This document shows, piece by piece, positions 24,465 to 35,029 of a DNA stretch of 64,000 nucleotides (the stretch's first letter is position 1; each line of letters begins with the position of its first letter). Below the pieces are notes generated by a model. That model saw only the letters and a program-made list of their open reading frames with translations, did not search any database and had not been told where the DNA came from. This DNA comes from Sorangiineae bacterium NIC37A_2 (GTDB lineage Bacteria > Myxococcota_A > Polyangia > Polyangiales > Polyangiaceae). Where the stretch lies: the NCBI GenBank assembly GCA_002085155.1, contig NASX01000006.1, positions 1-64,000 of the forward strand, in the 5' to 3' direction. Made by a program: the position numbers and the translations under genes.

Positions 24465-25448
24465 TTACCGTTCACTATCCAGCGTCGCCATCTGAGCTTC
24501 AGGGTACCTGCTGCCTTGGAAGGCGCCTCGCGGCAGGAGCGCGTCGAGCTCGGCTTTTTCAGCGGCGGAGAGCGGACGAGCGACCGCGTCGAGGAGATCG
24601 AGCTGCGCCGGAGTGCGCGCGCCGGTGATCGGAACGAAACCCGGCTGCTCAGCGAGCACCCACGCGAGGCAGACCTCGGCCGGGGTTCGGTCGTGTTTCG
24701 TTGCTAAGGCGCGGAGCTTGTCGACGTGGATCGCGTTTTCCTTACCGGCGTCGCCGGAGAAGCGAGGAAGATGAGCGCGGGCGTCGTTTGGGCTGATCGG
24801 TTTGCTCCCGCTGAGCAGCCCGCGCGCGAGGACACCGAAGAGGGTCGCGCCGATGCCGAGCTCGCGGAGCACGGGGAAGACCTTGTCTTCGGGAGTGCGC
24901 GTCGCCAGGGAATATTCCATCTGCACGTCGGCGATCGGATGGACAGCGTGAGCGCGACGAATCGTCTCGGCCCCGACCTCCGAGAGCCCGACATAGCGGA
25001 CGTAACCCGCCTGAATCAGCTCCGAGATCGCGCCGATTGTGTCTTCGATCGGAACGTTCGGGTCGAGGCGCGCGGGGCGATAGATGTCGATGACGTCGAC
25101 GCCGAGGCGCTTCAGGCTGTAGGTCGCGAAGTTCTTGACGGCAGCGGGACGCGCGTCGATGCCGAGCATTTGGCCGTTTGGGCCGCGGAGCATTCCAAAC
25201 TTCACCGACAAGAGGACCTTCTCTCGCCGCCCCGCGATCGCGCGCGCGACGAGCTGTTCGCTCTCTCCGTTTCCGTAGAAGTCGGCCGTGTCGAGGAGGG
25301 TCACGCCGCGCTCGAGGGCGGCTTGGATCGTTCGGGTTGCCTCGTCGTCACTCGAGGGTCCAAAAGGACCCGAACGACCGAGTGCGAGAGAGCCGAGACC
25401 CACCGCCGAAACGATAGGTCCGTGAGTGCCGAGTTGTGTTGTTTTCAT
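24465..25448 (-). CDS. Aldo/keto reductase (AKR13-like), catalytic His not at usual place
   Basis: About 327 residues from MKTTQLGTHG (ATG 25448). AKR barrel: VTLLDTADFYGNGESE (Asp, Tyr of the tetrad), VLLSVKFGM (Lys), VRYVGLSEV, VQMEYSLATR, ITGARTPAQLDLL. The stretch normally carrying the catalytic His (LYYQHRVDP in close relatives) reads IDIYRPARLDPNVPIEDT, so the His is replaced; members with this PAR variant exist in my recollection, and activity may be changed. Divergent from the LysR gene, with 65 bp between the starts. Confidence 0.88.
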   Translation of the reverse strand: MKTTQLGTHGPIVSAVGLGSLALGRSGPFGPSSDDEATRTIQAALERGVTLLDTADFYGNGESEQLVARAIAGRREKVLLSVKFGMLRGPNGQMLGIDARPAAVKNFATYSLKRLGVDVIDIYRPARLDPNVPIEDTIGAISELIQAGYVRYVGLSEVGAETIRRAHAVHPIADVQMEYSLATRTPEDKVFPVLRELGIGATLFGVLARGLLSGSKPISPNDARAHLPRFSGDAGKENAIHVDKLRALATKHDRTPAEVCLAWVLAEQPGFVPITGARTPAQLDLLDAVARPLSAAEKAELDALLPRGAFQGSRYPEAQMATLDSER

Positions 25449-25503
25449 GTCATTCAACATGACGCCCGGCCCGGCTCTACACAATCACCCCATTTCGGAC
25501 CAT

Positions 25504-25526
25504 ATTGGTACGCATGGAGTACCAAT
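25504..25526. promoter_or_regulatory. Inverted repeat embracing the lysR start codon
   Basis: ATTGGTAC-gcatgga-GTACCAAT: perfect 8-bp arms with 7-bp centre, 25504-25526. The centre carries the ATG (25514) of the LysR gene. It fits a LysR-type binding site or, in RNA, a hairpin that presents the start codon in its loop. It lies in the short divergent region shared with the aldo/keto reductase gene, so it may control both. Confidence 0.65.
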
Positions 25527-26443
25527 CGGACGACGCCCTCGAAGAACTCCGAGCTTTCGTGGCCGTGGTCGAGGCGCAGGGCTTTCGCGCAGCGGCGCGG
25601 GTGACGCGAGGAAGGAAGGCCACGCTCAGCAAGCGGGTCCAAGATCTCGAGCAGCGCCTCGGAGTTTCTCTGCTCGCGCGCACGACGCGCTCGATGCGTC
25701 TGACGGAAGAAGGGCGCGCGTACTTCGAGCACGCTTCACGAGCGCTCGAGGCCGCGCGCGACGCGGAGTCGGCGGTGCTCGCCGCAAAAGCGGCGCCCCG
25801 AGGCGTCCTGCGCGTGACGGTAGCGACGGCGATCGCGACGGAGGTCTTCGATGCGGTCCTCCCCCGCTACCTCAGGAAGTATCCCGAGGTCCGCGTCGTG
25901 CTCCAATCTGCCGAGCGCCGCCTCGACCTCATCCGCGAGGGCTTCGACCTCGCCATCTGGGGCGGCCCCCTCGAAGACTCCTCCCTCATCGCCCAAAAGC
26001 TCGGCACCGCCGGCGGCGGCTACTTCGCCAGCCCGAAATACCTCGCCCAGCGCCCCGCCCCGAAATCCCCCGACGACCTCGCCGCCCACGATCTCATCAC
26101 CATCACCAAGGACCGCGGCGCCACCGAATGGCCCTTCGTCTCTGGAGGCAAGCCCAAGCGCATCCCGATCCGCCCCCGCCTCATTCTGAACGACCTCGCG
26201 CTCACCGTCCGCGCCGGCCTCGCCGGCCTCGGCATCATCCCCGCGCCCCTCTCCCTCGCCGCCCCTCACGTCCAAAAGAAACACCTCATCCAGCTCCTCC
26301 GCCCCTTTACCCCTCCCCCCGTCGACCTCCACGCCGTCTACCCTCCCGGCGGCGCGCTCGTGCCCAAGACGAGAGCGTTTTTGGAGATGCTGCAGGAGGG
26401 GGTGGGGGTTGCCGGACGGGCTCTCCCTTCAGCTCAGTGGTGA
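25514..26443 (+). CDS. LysR-family transcriptional regulator
   Basis: 309 residues. N-terminal winged helix: LEELRAFVAVVEAQGFRAAAR, ATLSKRVQDLEQRLGVSLLAR, TTRSMRLTEEGRAYFEHA. The effector domain starts near residue 90 (RGVLRVTVATAIATEVF) with LIREGFDLAIWGG and LAGLGIIPAPLS. Divergent from the aldo/keto reductase, as in many LysR-enzyme pairs; that gene is the probable target. From about codon 150 the codons are strongly C-ending and Pro/Arg-rich in other frames, indicating no frame change. Confidence 0.9.
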   Translation: MEYQSDDALEELRAFVAVVEAQGFRAAARVTRGRKATLSKRVQDLEQRLGVSLLARTTRSMRLTEEGRAYFEHASRALEAARDAESAVLAAKAAPRGVLRVTVATAIATEVFDAVLPRYLRKYPEVRVVLQSAERRLDLIREGFDLAIWGGPLEDSSLIAQKLGTAGGGYFASPKYLAQRPAPKSPDDLAAHDLITITKDRGATEWPFVSGGKPKRIPIRPRLILNDLALTVRAGLAGLGIIPAPLSLAAPHVQKKHLIQLLRPFTPPPVDLHAVYPPGGALVPKTRAFLEMLQEGVGVAGRALPSAQW

Positions 26444-26771
26444 GAGCGGCCCCGCCTCTTCCCAATCCCGACGGAGCCTCTTCCCAACCCCGACGAAATA
26501 GTCATCCAGCAAATTCACTTGAGGACACGGCCGCCTCATGTACCCTGACGACTGCCAACCTCTATCCAGGGGAAGCCCGGCAAGGGTGCCGGGCGAGATA
26601 GGTCGCATGCCTCACGTCGCCCAGCTGCTGAAAGTCGCCAAGAAAGCCGTCCGAACGGTGGCGCGGAAGGGAGACCCCCGGCTATCGAGGCGCGGAGCTC
26701 TACCCCAGGTTCATGGAGCGAACCTGGGCACCCGTATGGAGCCGAGGGACGACAACGCGAACTGAGCAAGA
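26444..26771. other. Intergenic boundary region before the restriction-modification operon
   Basis: 328 bp. Contains two near-identical copies of a CCTCTTCCCAAYCCCGACG sequence (about 26455-26492) and a perfect stem GCCCGGCA-aggg-TGCCGGGC (26575-26594) flanked by CTATC/GATAG. A short frame ending before hsdM (FMERTWAPVWSRG) could be the remains of another gene. No integrase, tRNA or clear terminator T-run is seen. It marks the left edge of the accessory island. Confidence 0.5.
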
Positions 26772-28385
26772 ATGACGAGTAAGACGGAAGCGAAGAAACG
26801 AGGACGCCCGAAGCTGGCAGAGAAAGGCGCATCCGAACCGCCCCCGAGCGACGCCACAATCGGGTTCGAGGCGAAGCTCTGGCAGGCGGCGGACAAGCTG
26901 CGCAACAACATGGACGCGGCCGAATACAAGCACGTCGTCCTCGGGCTCATCTTCCTCAAGTACATCTCCGACGCCTTCGAGGAAAAACACGGCGAACTCG
27001 AAGCCGATAAGAAGTCCGGCGCCGATCCCGAAGATCCCGACGAGTACCGGGCCGAGAACATCTTCTGGGTCCCGAAGGCGGCTCGCTGGTCGTTCCTCCA
27101 GGGTAAGGCGACGCAGCCGACAATCGGCAAGCTCCTCGACGACGCCATGGTCGCCATCGAGCGCGACAACCCAACCTTGAAGGGCGTTCTGCCCAAGGAC
27201 TACGGCCGCCCCGCCCTCGACAAAACGCGCCTCGGGGAGCTGATCAACCTGATCGGGACGATCGGCCTCGGCGACAAGAACAACCGCTCCCGCGACATCC
27301 TCGGCCGCGTCTACGAGTACTTCCTCACCAAGTTCGCTTCGGCGGAAGGCAAGAACGGCGGTCAGTTCTATACGCCCCGCGGCGTCGTGCGCCTCCTGGT
27401 CGAGATGCTCGCGCCTTACAGGGGCCGAGTATTCGACCCCTGCTGCGGCTCCGGCGGCATGTTCGTCCAAAGCGAGAAGTTCGTCGAAGCCCACGGCGGC
27501 CGCATCGGCGACGTCAGCATCTACGGCCAAGAGTCGAACCACACGACCTGGCGCCTCGCGAAGCTGAACCTCGCCATCCGTGGCATCGACGCCAACATTG
27601 CGCACGGCGATACCTTCCACGCCGACGCCCATAAGGATCTCAAGGCCGACTACGTCCTCGCGAATCCGCCCTTCAACGACAGCGATTGGGGCCAGCCCCG
27701 CCTCAAGGAAGACGTGCGCTGGAAGTACGGCGTTCCCCCCGCAGGCAACGCCAACTTCGCGTGGGTGCAGCACTTCATCCACCACCTCTCACCAAGGGGG
27801 GTGGCCGGCTTCGTGCTCGCCAACGGCAGCATGTCGTCGCAGCAGTCGGGCGAAGGCGAGATCCGCAAGGCCATCGTCGAGGCGGACCTCGTCGACTGCA
27901 TGGTCGCGCTCCCGGGACAGCTCTTCTACTCGACGCAGATCCCCGTGTGCCTCTGGTTTCTCGCACGGGACAAGAAGAACGGCCTCGGTGGTCGCGGCAA
28001 GAAGATGCGCAATCGCCGGAAGGAGACGCTGTTCATCGACGCACGCAAGCTCGGCAAGATGGTCGATCGTGTCCACCGCGAGCTGTCCGACGAAGATATC
28101 GCAAAGATCGCCCACACCTACCACAGCTGGCGCGGCGACGGCTCCGGCAAGTACGAAGACACTCCCGGCTTCTGCAAAAGCGCGAACACGGAAGAGATGG
28201 CGTCACATCAGTTCGTGCTCACCCCTGGCCGGTACGTGGGAGCAGAGGAAGTAGCGGACGACGGAGAGCCCTTCGACGAGAAGATGAAGCGCCTCGTGGC
28301 AACACTCGAAGAGCAGTTCGCCGAGGGGGCGAGACTGGAAAAGGAGATTCGGAAGAACCTGCGGGGGCTTGGGTATGGGGGGTAG
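26772..28385 (+). CDS. hsdM: Type I restriction-modification methyltransferase subunit HsdM
   Basis: 537 residues; N6-adenine methyltransferase subunit. The N-terminal helical domain (30-190: [33 protein letters not shown] in two pieces, [15 protein letters not shown] and [18 protein letters not shown]) recruits HsdS. The catalytic domain has the SAM motif [15 protein letters not shown] (about 221-235), [16 protein letters not shown] and the target-base motif NPPF (298-301). A basic start ([16 protein letters not shown]) precedes it. The stop lies inside hsdS (17-bp overlap). Together with HsdS it modifies host DNA; with HsdR it forms the restriction complex. Confidence 0.95.
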   Translation: MTSKTEAKKRGRPKLAEKGASEPPPSDATIGFEAKLWQAADKLRNNMDAAEYKHVVLGLIFLKYISDAFEEKHGELEADKKSGADPEDPDEYRAENIFWVPKAARWSFLQGKATQPTIGKLLDDAMVAIERDNPTLKGVLPKDYGRPALDKTRLGELINLIGTIGLGDKNNRSRDILGRVYEYFLTKFASAEGKNGGQFYTPRGVVRLLVEMLAPYRGRVFDPCCGSGGMFVQSEKFVEAHGGRIGDVSIYGQESNHTTWRLAKLNLAIRGIDANIAHGDTFHADAHKDLKADYVLANPPFNDSDWGQPRLKEDVRWKYGVPPAGNANFAWVQHFIHHLSPRGVAGFVLANGSMSSQQSGEGEIRKAIVEADLVDCMVALPGQLFYSTQIPVCLWFLARDKKNGLGGRGKKMRNRRKETLFIDARKLGKMVDRVHRELSDEDIAKIAHTYHSWRGDGSGKYEDTPGFCKSANTEEMASHQFVLTPGRYVGAEEVADDGEPFDEKMKRLVATLEEQFAEGARLEKEIRKNLRGLGYGG

Positions 28386-29700
28386 TTGGCGCGAGTTTAG
28401 GCTCAACGAGGTCTACGACTTTCGATCGGGCCTCTCCAAGCCGCGTTCAGCGTTCGGCGCTGGCTACGGATTCCTCACTTTCAAGGATGTCTTCTACAGT
28501 ACGTTTACGCCCGATCGGCTCGGCGACCTTGTCGACTCAACGGATCGTGAGCGTGACCTCTGCTCGATTCGTCGCGGAGACGTGTTCCTGACGCGGACGA
28601 GTGAAACGCAGGACGAACTAGGAATGAGCTGCGTCGCGCTTCGCGACTACGAGGCAGCGACGTTCAACGGCTTCTGCAAGCGTCTTCGACCCAAAGACGG
28701 AGCCGAGATCGTTCCCGAGTACGCCGCGTATTTCTTTCGCGGGCCCGCTTTCCGACGAGCCGTTACGGCGATGTCGTCCCTATCGACGCGGGCGAGTCTG
28801 AACGAGGAGATGCTCGAACGTCTTACGATCGTACTCCCCCCGCGCGAGACGCAGACTGCGATTGGCAGTATCCTCAAGACCCTCGACGACAAAATCGAGC
28901 TGAACCGCAAGATGAACGCGACGCTCGAGGCGATGGCGCGGGCGCTCTTCAAGTCGTGGTTCGTCGACTTCGATCCCGTGCGAGCCAAGGCCGAGGGCCG
29001 GGCGCCAAGCGGCATGGACGCCGAGACCGCGAAGCTGTTCCCGAGTGAGTTCGTCGATTCGGAGCTGGGGCCGATTCCGAAGGGGTGGAGCGTAGCCTCC
29101 ATCGGAGACCTCGCCGAGATCGTCGGAGGCAGCACTCCGAGCACGAAGGAGCCCGCTTACTGGGACGACGGCGTTCATCACTGGGCAACCCCGAAGGATC
29201 TTTCGGCTCTCGCGACGCCCGTCGTCGCGACGACCGAGCGCAAGATCACCGACGAAGGCCTTCGTCAGATCAGCAGCGGTCTTCTGCCGGTGGGCACGGT
29301 ACTTCTCTCGTCGCGGGCCCCCATCGGATACCTCGGCATCGCGGAAGTACCTCTCGCGGTGAACCAGGGCTTCATCGCGATGAAGCCGCAGCCCGGTATC
29401 TCCGCCCAGTTCCTCCTGCGATGGGCTGAGGCTGCGCACGAGGAGATCGTCAGCCGCGCCAACGGATCGACCTTCCTAGAAATCAGCAAGTCGAACTTCC
29501 GTCCCATCCAACTCGTTCATCCTTCCGCGCCGGTGCTTGATGCCTTCCACGCCCTCGCCGATGGCCTGTACCGACGCGTTGTCACCAACGAGCAGCAGTC
29601 CCGGAGTCTCGCACGTACTCGAGACGAGCTTCTCCCGCGCCTTCTCTCGGGTGAGGTATCGGTCGCGCACGCGGAGCGCGAAGTGGGAGCCGTAGCATGA
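28369..29700 (+). CDS. hsdS: Type I restriction-modification specificity subunit HsdS
   Basis: 443 residues with two target-recognition domains: the first at about 1-150 ([18 protein letters not shown]), the second at about 220-400 ([22 protein letters not shown]). They are separated by conserved coiled helices, [29 protein letters not shown] and the C-terminal counterpart [36 protein letters not shown] (given in short form). The second TRD motif GGSTPS/TK and the helix placement set the two half-sites of the bipartite recognition sequence. The site itself cannot be read from the sequence. The gene ends with an ATGA overlap on the next gene. Confidence 0.94.
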   Translation: MGMGGSWREFRLNEVYDFRSGLSKPRSAFGAGYGFLTFKDVFYSTFTPDRLGDLVDSTDRERDLCSIRRGDVFLTRTSETQDELGMSCVALRDYEAATFNGFCKRLRPKDGAEIVPEYAAYFFRGPAFRRAVTAMSSLSTRASLNEEMLERLTIVLPPRETQTAIGSILKTLDDKIELNRKMNATLEAMARALFKSWFVDFDPVRAKAEGRAPSGMDAETAKLFPSEFVDSELGPIPKGWSVASIGDLAEIVGGSTPSTKEPAYWDDGVHHWATPKDLSALATPVVATTERKITDEGLRQISSGLLPVGTVLLSSRAPIGYLGIAEVPLAVNQGFIAMKPQPGISAQFLLRWAEAAHEEIVSRANGSTFLEISKSNFRPIQLVHPSAPVLDAFHALADGLYRRVVTNEQQSRSLARTRDELLPRLLSGEVSVAHAEREVGAVA

Positions 29701-30554
29701 GCTCGGCTGCCCTGAACCAGCTTGATCGCGACGTGATCGAGTCGGTCCTTCAAATGGGAAGCGGCTACGTGCTGGACTTCTCGGATCGAACCTTTGCCGA
29801 GTTTTTTCGCGATTTCGCCGTAGAGATCGACGACGAAAAGTATCGCGTCGATGGATCCTCGAAAGCCCGCCGGCTCAGAGCTTTTCTTCGAACGGCTCCT
29901 CCTACGCTTGCGGCAAAGGTTCTTCATGCCCTCCTCGAGCGGCGCCTGCTGAAGCTCCCAGACGGTGTCAATCAGAACGAGGTTGCTCACTATCGTGCGA
30001 TCATCCAACGACTCAGCGGTCAGATGACGCGCGGGGCATCGGGTGGCGCTTCTCACGCGCTCGATCCCGAGAGCGAACTTCTTAAACGGGTCTTCCGGCC
30101 CGAACTGCTGGCGCGACTGCCACTGGACGCGACGCTGGCAGCTGCTCTGAAAGCGCGGATGAAAGAGGCGCATGCCTGCATCGAAGGGAAAGCTTACCTC
30201 GCTGCGGTCATTCTTTCGGGTAGCGTTCTCGAAGGGCTCTGTCTTGGCTACGGTAGTCGCGTGCCTGAGCGAGTGAACCGAGCTTACGCGGCTCAGTACT
30301 GTAAGTCGGCACCGCCGTTTCATGAGTGGAAGCTCCGCGAATGGATTGAAGTGCTCGGCCGGCTTGGTGACCTGTCGCCCAACGTCGAGAAGTTCGGGCA
30401 AGCGCTGCGAGATTTTCGCAATTATGTGCATCCAGCAGAACAGCTTGCTCGCTGCTTTACGCCGGACCAGCACACTGCCCGGATTGGCTTCCAAGTCGTC
30501 ATCGCTGCCATCGAAGACCTCGCTCGAGCGTGTGAGAGGAAAGGCGCACCATGA
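29697..30554 (+). CDS. HEPN-like protein embedded in the restriction-modification operon
   Basis: 285 residues; overlaps hsdS (4 bp) and hsdR (4 bp) and is thus co-translated with the restriction genes. N-terminal domain: [20 protein letters not shown] then [33 protein letters not shown] and [12 protein letters not shown]. The C-terminal half is helical and contains [13 protein letters not shown] and ending [12 protein letters not shown], an R-x6-H that satisfies the HEPN R-x4-6-H pattern. HEPN domains are usually RNases or NTP-linked nucleases in defence. I do not recognise the full family name. A role as an accessory or backup abortive effector of the type I system is inferred from the coupling. 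Confidence 0.75.
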   Translation: MSSAALNQLDRDVIESVLQMGSGYVLDFSDRTFAEFFRDFAVEIDDEKYRVDGSSKARRLRAFLRTAPPTLAAKVLHALLERRLLKLPDGVNQNEVAHYRAIIQRLSGQMTRGASGGASHALDPESELLKRVFRPELLARLPLDATLAAALKARMKEAHACIEGKAYLAAVILSGSVLEGLCLGYGSRVPERVNRAYAAQYCKSAPPFHEWKLREWIEVLGRLGDLSPNVEKFGQALRDFRNYVHPAEQLARCFTPDQHTARIGFQVVIAAIEDLARACERKGAP

Positions 30555-33500
30555 ACGGAGCGTTGACGGAATCCGTCGTCGAACAAGCCGCCCTCGAGTG
30601 GTTCGAGGCACTCGGCTACACGATCACCGGAGGACCCGCGCTCGCCCCCGGCGAGCCCGGTGAGGAGCGGCAAACGTACGCCGACGTCGTGCTCGACGGC
30701 CGCTTGCGCGACGCGCTCGCGCGGTTGAATCCCACGGTTTCGCGCGAAGGCCTCGACGAGGCGTTCCGAAAGCTCACGCGGATCTCGTCGCCCCAGCCGG
30801 TCGATGCGAACCACGAGCTGCACTACTACCTCGTGAACGGCGTCAGCGTGGAGTACCTGCGCCATGACGCCACCATCGGCTACGACGCAGTTGCTTATGA
30901 TGCGGTGCGCGTCATCGACTTCGACGTGCCCGAGAACAACGACTGGCTCGTCGTCAACCAGTTCACTGTGACCGAAGCTGGGCACACGCGCCGGCCGGAC
31001 ATCGTAGTGTTCGTCAACGGCCTGCCGCTTGCGCTTCTTGAGCTGAAGAGCGCGGCCTCCGAAAACGCCACGATCTGGAGCGCGTTCCGGCAGTTCGAAA
31101 CGTACAAGAAAGAGCTACCGGGACTCTTCGTGTTCAACGAGCTCCTCGTCATCAGCGATGGACTCGAAGCGCGCGTCGGTACGCTCTCGTCGAACAAGGA
31201 GCGTTTCCTGCCCTGGCGCACCGTCGAGGGCGAGGCGCTCGCGTCGAAGGCGATGAGCCAGCTCGAGGTGCTCATCCGCGGCGTGTTCGACAAGCGGCGG
31301 CTCCTCGACCTGCTCCGCTACTTCATCGTGTTCGAGGACGACGGGGACACGGCCATCAAGAAGATGGCGGGCTACCATCAGTTCCACGCCGTGGCGCGGG
31401 CGCTGGACGCCACGATCTCGGCCTCGCGCCCGCAGGGCGACCGTCGCGTCGGCGTGGTCTGGCACACGCAGGGGTCGGGCAAGAGTCTCACGATGGCCTT
31501 CTACGCGGGCCGCGTCGTGCTGCACCCGGAGATGCAGAACCCGACCTTGGTCGTGCTCACGGACCGCAACGACCTCGATGAGCAGCTCTTCGGTACCTTC
31601 GCGCGTTGCAAGGACCTGCTCCGGCAGAGCCCCGAGCAGGCTAGGGACCGCGGGCATCTCAGAGAACTGCTCAAGGTTGCCTCGGGCGGAGTCGTCTTTA
31701 CGACGATCCAAAAGTTCACGCCGGAGACGCGCGGGGACACATTCCCGCTCCTGTCCGACCGCTCGAACATCATCGTGATCGCCGATGAGGCGCATCGGAG
31801 CCAGTACGATTTCATCGACGGCTTCGCGCGCCACATGCGCGACGCCCTGCCGAACGCATCCTTCATCGGCTTCACCGGCACGCCCATCGACGCGGCCGAC
31901 AAGAACACGCGCTCGGTCTTCGGCGACTACGTCAGCGTTTACGATATCCAGCGCGCAGTCGAGGACGGGGCCACCGTCCCCATCTATTACGAGAGCCGCC
32001 TCGCCAAACTTCAGCTCAAAGATGAGGAGAAGCCTCACCTCGACGAGGCCTTCGACGAGCTCACCGAAGGAGAGGAACTCGAGGGGCGCGAAAAGCTCAA
32101 GACAAAGTGGTCCGCGCTCGAGGCTTTGGTCGGTACAGATCGACGCCTCGCGCTCATCGCAGAAGACCTGATTCAGCACTTTGAAACACGGCTGGAGGTC
32201 ATGGACGGCAAGGCCATGGTCGTTTGTATGAGCCGGCGCATCTGCGTCGAGCTCTACAGGGCCCTCGTGAAGCTGCGTCCGGAGTGGCACGACCCGGACG
32301 ACGACAAAGGCGCGCTCAAGATTGTCATGACGGGCTCGGCCTCGGATCCCGTCGAATGGCAAGGCCATATCCGAAGCAAGCAGCGTCGAGAGACGCTCGC
32401 CAAGCGCTTCAAAGATCCCACTGACCCTCTCAAGCTCGTCATCGTCCGCGACATGTGGCTGACGGGATTCGACGCTCCGTGCATGCATACGATGTACATC
32501 GACAAGCCCATGCAGGGGCACGGACTGATGCAGGCGATCGCGCGGGTGAACCGCGTATTCCGGGACAAGCCTGGCGGCCTGGTCGTCGACTATCTTGGGC
32601 TCGCTGACCAGCTCAAGGAGGCTCTCCACACGTACACGGAGAGCGGCGGAAAGGGTGAAACCGCTCTCGACCAGGGCGAGGCGGTGGCCGTGATGCTCGA
32701 ACGCTACGAGGTCTGCTGCAACATCTTCCACGGCTTCGACCGGAGCGCCTGGACCAAGGGCTCCCCCGCTGAGCGACTGTCGCTACTCCCCCCCGCGCAG
32801 GAGCATGTGCTCGCACAAGAGGAGGGCAAGAACCGCTTTCTTCAAGCCGTCACGGAACTGTCAAAAGCGTTCGCCCTCGCCGTACCTCACGAAGAGGCCA
32901 TACGCGTCCGCGACGACGTGGGATTCTTCCAAGCAGTGCGCGCGGCCATCGCGAAAACGTCCGCTAGCGGCCGCAAGGACTCCGGGGATCTCGACCACGC
33001 CATTCGTCAGATCGTCTCGAGGGCAGTCGTCTCCGATCAGGTCATCGACATCTTCGCCGCTGCCGGCTTGAAGAACCCGGACATCTCGATCCTTTCCGAC
33101 CAATTCCTCGCGGACATCCGCGACATGCCGCACAAGAACCTCGCGGTCGAACTGCTCCGAAAACTCCTGAACGACGAGGTCAAAGCACGCTCCCGACACA
33201 ACCTCGTGCAGTCCCGCTCCTTCGCCGAGCTCCTCGAAAAGTCGGTCCGGCGTTACCAGAACCGCGCAATCGAAGCCGCCCAGGTCATCGAAGAGCTCAT
33301 CGAGCTCGCCAAGGAGATGCGCGCTGCCCAAAAGCGCGGCGAGCAGCTCGGACTCACGAAAGACGAGCTCGCCTTCTACGACGCACTCGAGGTCAACGAC
33401 AGCGCCGTCAAAATCCTCGGAGACGACGCCCTCCGCACCATCGCCAAGGAGCTCGTGGAGACCGTCAAAAACAACGTCACCATCGACTGGACCGTCAAAG

Positions 33501-33646
33501 AATCGGTCCGCGCCAAACTCCGCGTCATCGTCAAACGCATCCTCCGCAAGTACGGCTACCCCCCCGACAAGCAAGAATCCGCAACGAACACAGTTCTGCA
33601 ACAAGCCGCGCTCCTGTCAGAGTTCTGGACGGAGGCGGGAGTGTGA
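30551..33646 (+). CDS. hsdR: Type I restriction endonuclease subunit HsdR
   Basis: 1031 residues. N-terminal nuclease core: conserved Asp at about residue 150 ([11 protein letters not shown]) and ELK (about 164-166) in a PD-(D/E)XK arrangement. SF2 translocase motor: motif [14 protein letters not shown] (Walker A about 306-312), DEAH box at 412-415 ([11 protein letters not shown]), motif [12 protein letters not shown], and later [21 protein letters not shown] with [15 protein letters not shown] as motif VI. The C-terminal helical part binds the methylase core. It cleaves unmodified DNA after ATP-driven translocation. Last gene of hsdM-hsdS-HEPN-hsdR. Confidence 0.95.
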   Translation: MNGALTESVVEQAALEWFEALGYTITGGPALAPGEPGEERQTYADVVLDGRLRDALARLNPTVSREGLDEAFRKLTRISSPQPVDANHELHYYLVNGVSVEYLRHDATIGYDAVAYDAVRVIDFDVPENNDWLVVNQFTVTEAGHTRRPDIVVFVNGLPLALLELKSAASENATIWSAFRQFETYKKELPGLFVFNELLVISDGLEARVGTLSSNKERFLPWRTVEGEALASKAMSQLEVLIRGVFDKRRLLDLLRYFIVFEDDGDTAIKKMAGYHQFHAVARALDATISASRPQGDRRVGVVWHTQGSGKSLTMAFYAGRVVLHPEMQNPTLVVLTDRNDLDEQLFGTFARCKDLLRQSPEQARDRGHLRELLKVASGGVVFTTIQKFTPETRGDTFPLLSDRSNIIVIADEAHRSQYDFIDGFARHMRDALPNASFIGFTGTPIDAADKNTRSVFGDYVSVYDIQRAVEDGATVPIYYESRLAKLQLKDEEKPHLDEAFDELTEGEELEGREKLKTKWSALEALVGTDRRLALIAEDLIQHFETRLEVMDGKAMVVCMSRRICVELYRALVKLRPEWHDPDDDKGALKIVMTGSASDPVEWQGHIRSKQRRETLAKRFKDPTDPLKLVIVRDMWLTGFDAPCMHTMYIDKPMQGHGLMQAIARVNRVFRDKPGGLVVDYLGLADQLKEALHTYTESGGKGETALDQGEAVAVMLERYEVCCNIFHGFDRSAWTKGSPAERLSLLPPAQEHVLAQEEGKNRFLQAVTELSKAFALAVPHEEAIRVRDDVGFFQAVRAAIAKTSASGRKDSGDLDHAIRQIVSRAVVSDQVIDIFAAAGLKNPDISILSDQFLADIRDMPHKNLAVELLRKLLNDEVKARSRHNLVQSRSFAELLEKSVRRYQNRAIEAAQVIEELIELAKEMRAAQKRGEQLGLTKDELAFYDALEVNDSAVKILGDDALRTIAKELVETVKNNVTIDWTVKESVRAKLRVIVKRILRKYGYPPDKQESATNTVLQQAALLSEFWTEAGV

Positions 33647-33786
33647 GGGAGGACCGTGAGCACTGGACACCCTCACAGGGCCGAATCACCACCGGTCCCC
33701 CGACTGGACGAGATTCCAGCTGAGGAATACCATTGACCCATTGTCGGTTTTGCTTAAGCCTGGCGTCTTCGGTACGCGTAAAGCCA

Positions 33787-34536
33787 ATGTCCGAGATTAA
33801 TTTCGATTTCGTGACCCAGTTTCTGGTTCGCGTATTCCATTCCCGGCAAGCCTCGGCACCTAGTCTGACCAAGGCATCGGGGGAATTCGGGGAGCGAATT
33901 GACGCCGAGGGGTGGAATTATGTGAATCAACTCGATGTTGAGCCGGGCGGTGGCACGCGCCCCGTCTCAGCCCTTAGCGATGCCTCTCATCAATGGTCTG
34001 TCCGGTTCGGACCAAGATTCATCGATGTGAACTATCAGCAGGTTCTGAAGTTAGAAGGATCTGAGACGCAGCCATCCGAACCGATCTCGTTTCAGGCATT
34101 CCTCGACCGTGCTCACCAATATCTAAAGGAGGCGATTGCTGTGTTCCCCGTTACGGCAACGCGCCTCGCTACAGTTCGAACGGGCCTGGTATTTTCGTTT
34201 GACATACCAACCGTCCGTCAGAGTCTCTGCACTTCCCCCGGGTCAATGCCCGAACCCTTCGAATGGGATTGGCGATGCGCCTGGAAGGTACAGCGCTCAT
34301 TCGATGGGCGCTCCGAGAACACGAACACGATCGCAAGCGTTAAGGGTGTGGAAGCCAATCTGGGCGCAAGGAGCCGCGACGGTCTTCTCATCACCACCGA
34401 TGTGAACACGGTGCCCGAGAACGACGAGCCGCGATTTGACCTGGCCGCCTTAGCTGGATTTGTAAAGGAAAGTCCCGGCTGGCACCGAGACATTGACTCG
34501 CTCCTCCAGGCGACCTTCAATCGGTTTGGGGCATGA
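33787..34536 (+). CDS. Unknown protein, first gene of a lower-GC three-gene module
   Basis: 249 residues from MSEINFDFVT; a longer frame starts at 33733. The GC content is visibly lower than in neighbours. Landmarks: FHSRQASAPSLTKASGEFGER, HQWSVRFGPRFIDVNYQQV, FLDRAHQYLKEAIAVFPVTA, ASVKGVEANLGARSRDGLL, then LITTDVNTVPENDEPRFDLA and a Phe-rich end. The alternating strand pattern in the last 100 residues loosely recalls the TIGR04255 family, without certainty. Its stop overlaps the following gene by 4 bp. It lies 140 bp after hsdR, so it belongs with the accessory island. Function unknown. Confidence 0.65.
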   Translation: MSEINFDFVTQFLVRVFHSRQASAPSLTKASGEFGERIDAEGWNYVNQLDVEPGGGTRPVSALSDASHQWSVRFGPRFIDVNYQQVLKLEGSETQPSEPISFQAFLDRAHQYLKEAIAVFPVTATRLATVRTGLVFSFDIPTVRQSLCTSPGSMPEPFEWDWRCAWKVQRSFDGRSENTNTIASVKGVEANLGARSRDGLLITTDVNTVPENDEPRFDLAALAGFVKESPGWHRDIDSLLQATFNRFGA

Positions 34537-35018
34537 CCGCTTTTCAGGCTCAGACCGCATCGGTGGACTACGTGCCACCGGCCATCATTCGCCCGGCAGA
34601 TACGACCGTCAGCTCGTTCCCGGTTTGCCTGGTCGACTATTCGAGCGAGGTCCTGCGAAGGCCAGCCAACGCCAGAACGTCGGACCCTCCCGCCTGGCCA
34701 GGCCCGCTTGACGCATTCCTGTCTCGTCTCAGGACGATGAGGACAGTCCCAGCTACGAAGTTTCTTGAAGAAGGGTTCGCCGCAATCACCGAGCTCATGA
34801 CCGGCAAGAATCCGCCAGTCGCCCACATGGTGTACAATGAAGAGGAGCAATCGCTGACGCTTGAGCTGATCGGCCGTGATCGTCGCCTGGGTTTCTCCGT
34901 TGAGGATGGTGATGCCTGCTGGTTCTACGTTGAGAATGGAGGGCAACGGCGAATCGATTCGGGCAATGTCAACGCCAATACTGATTTTTCTGAACTTGTG
35001 TCCCGGATGAAGAAGTAG
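34533..35018 (+). CDS. Unknown protein, second gene of the module
   Basis: 161 residues, start ATG overlapping the previous stop. Landmarks: VDYVPPAIIRPADTTV, FPVCLVDYSSEVLRRP, LDAFLSRLRTMRTVPATKFLE, then a short beta-rich domain MVYNEEEQSLTLELIGRDRRL and WFYVENGGQRRI. The last 60 residues look like a small beta-sandwich. No signal peptide or membrane segment. It shares the lower GC of the flanking genes. I cannot assign a family. Confidence 0.6.
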   Translation: MTAFQAQTASVDYVPPAIIRPADTTVSSFPVCLVDYSSEVLRRPANARTSDPPAWPGPLDAFLSRLRTMRTVPATKFLEEGFAAITELMTGKNPPVAHMVYNEEEQSLTLELIGRDRRLGFSVEDGDACWFYVENGGQRRIDSGNVNANTDFSELVSRMKK

Positions 35019-35029
35019 CCAAGCCCGAA

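Noticed and set aside
26527-26770. Group II intron or retron-like RNA before hsdM
   Set aside because: The GCCCGGCA hairpin and flanking CTATC/GATAG looked suggestive, but no reverse transcriptase or domain V signature is present.
31115-32731. 538-residue minus-strand frame inside hsdR
   Set aside because: Antisense shadow of a well-defined HsdR; composition (Val/Leu/Arg/Asp) mirrors the sense codons.
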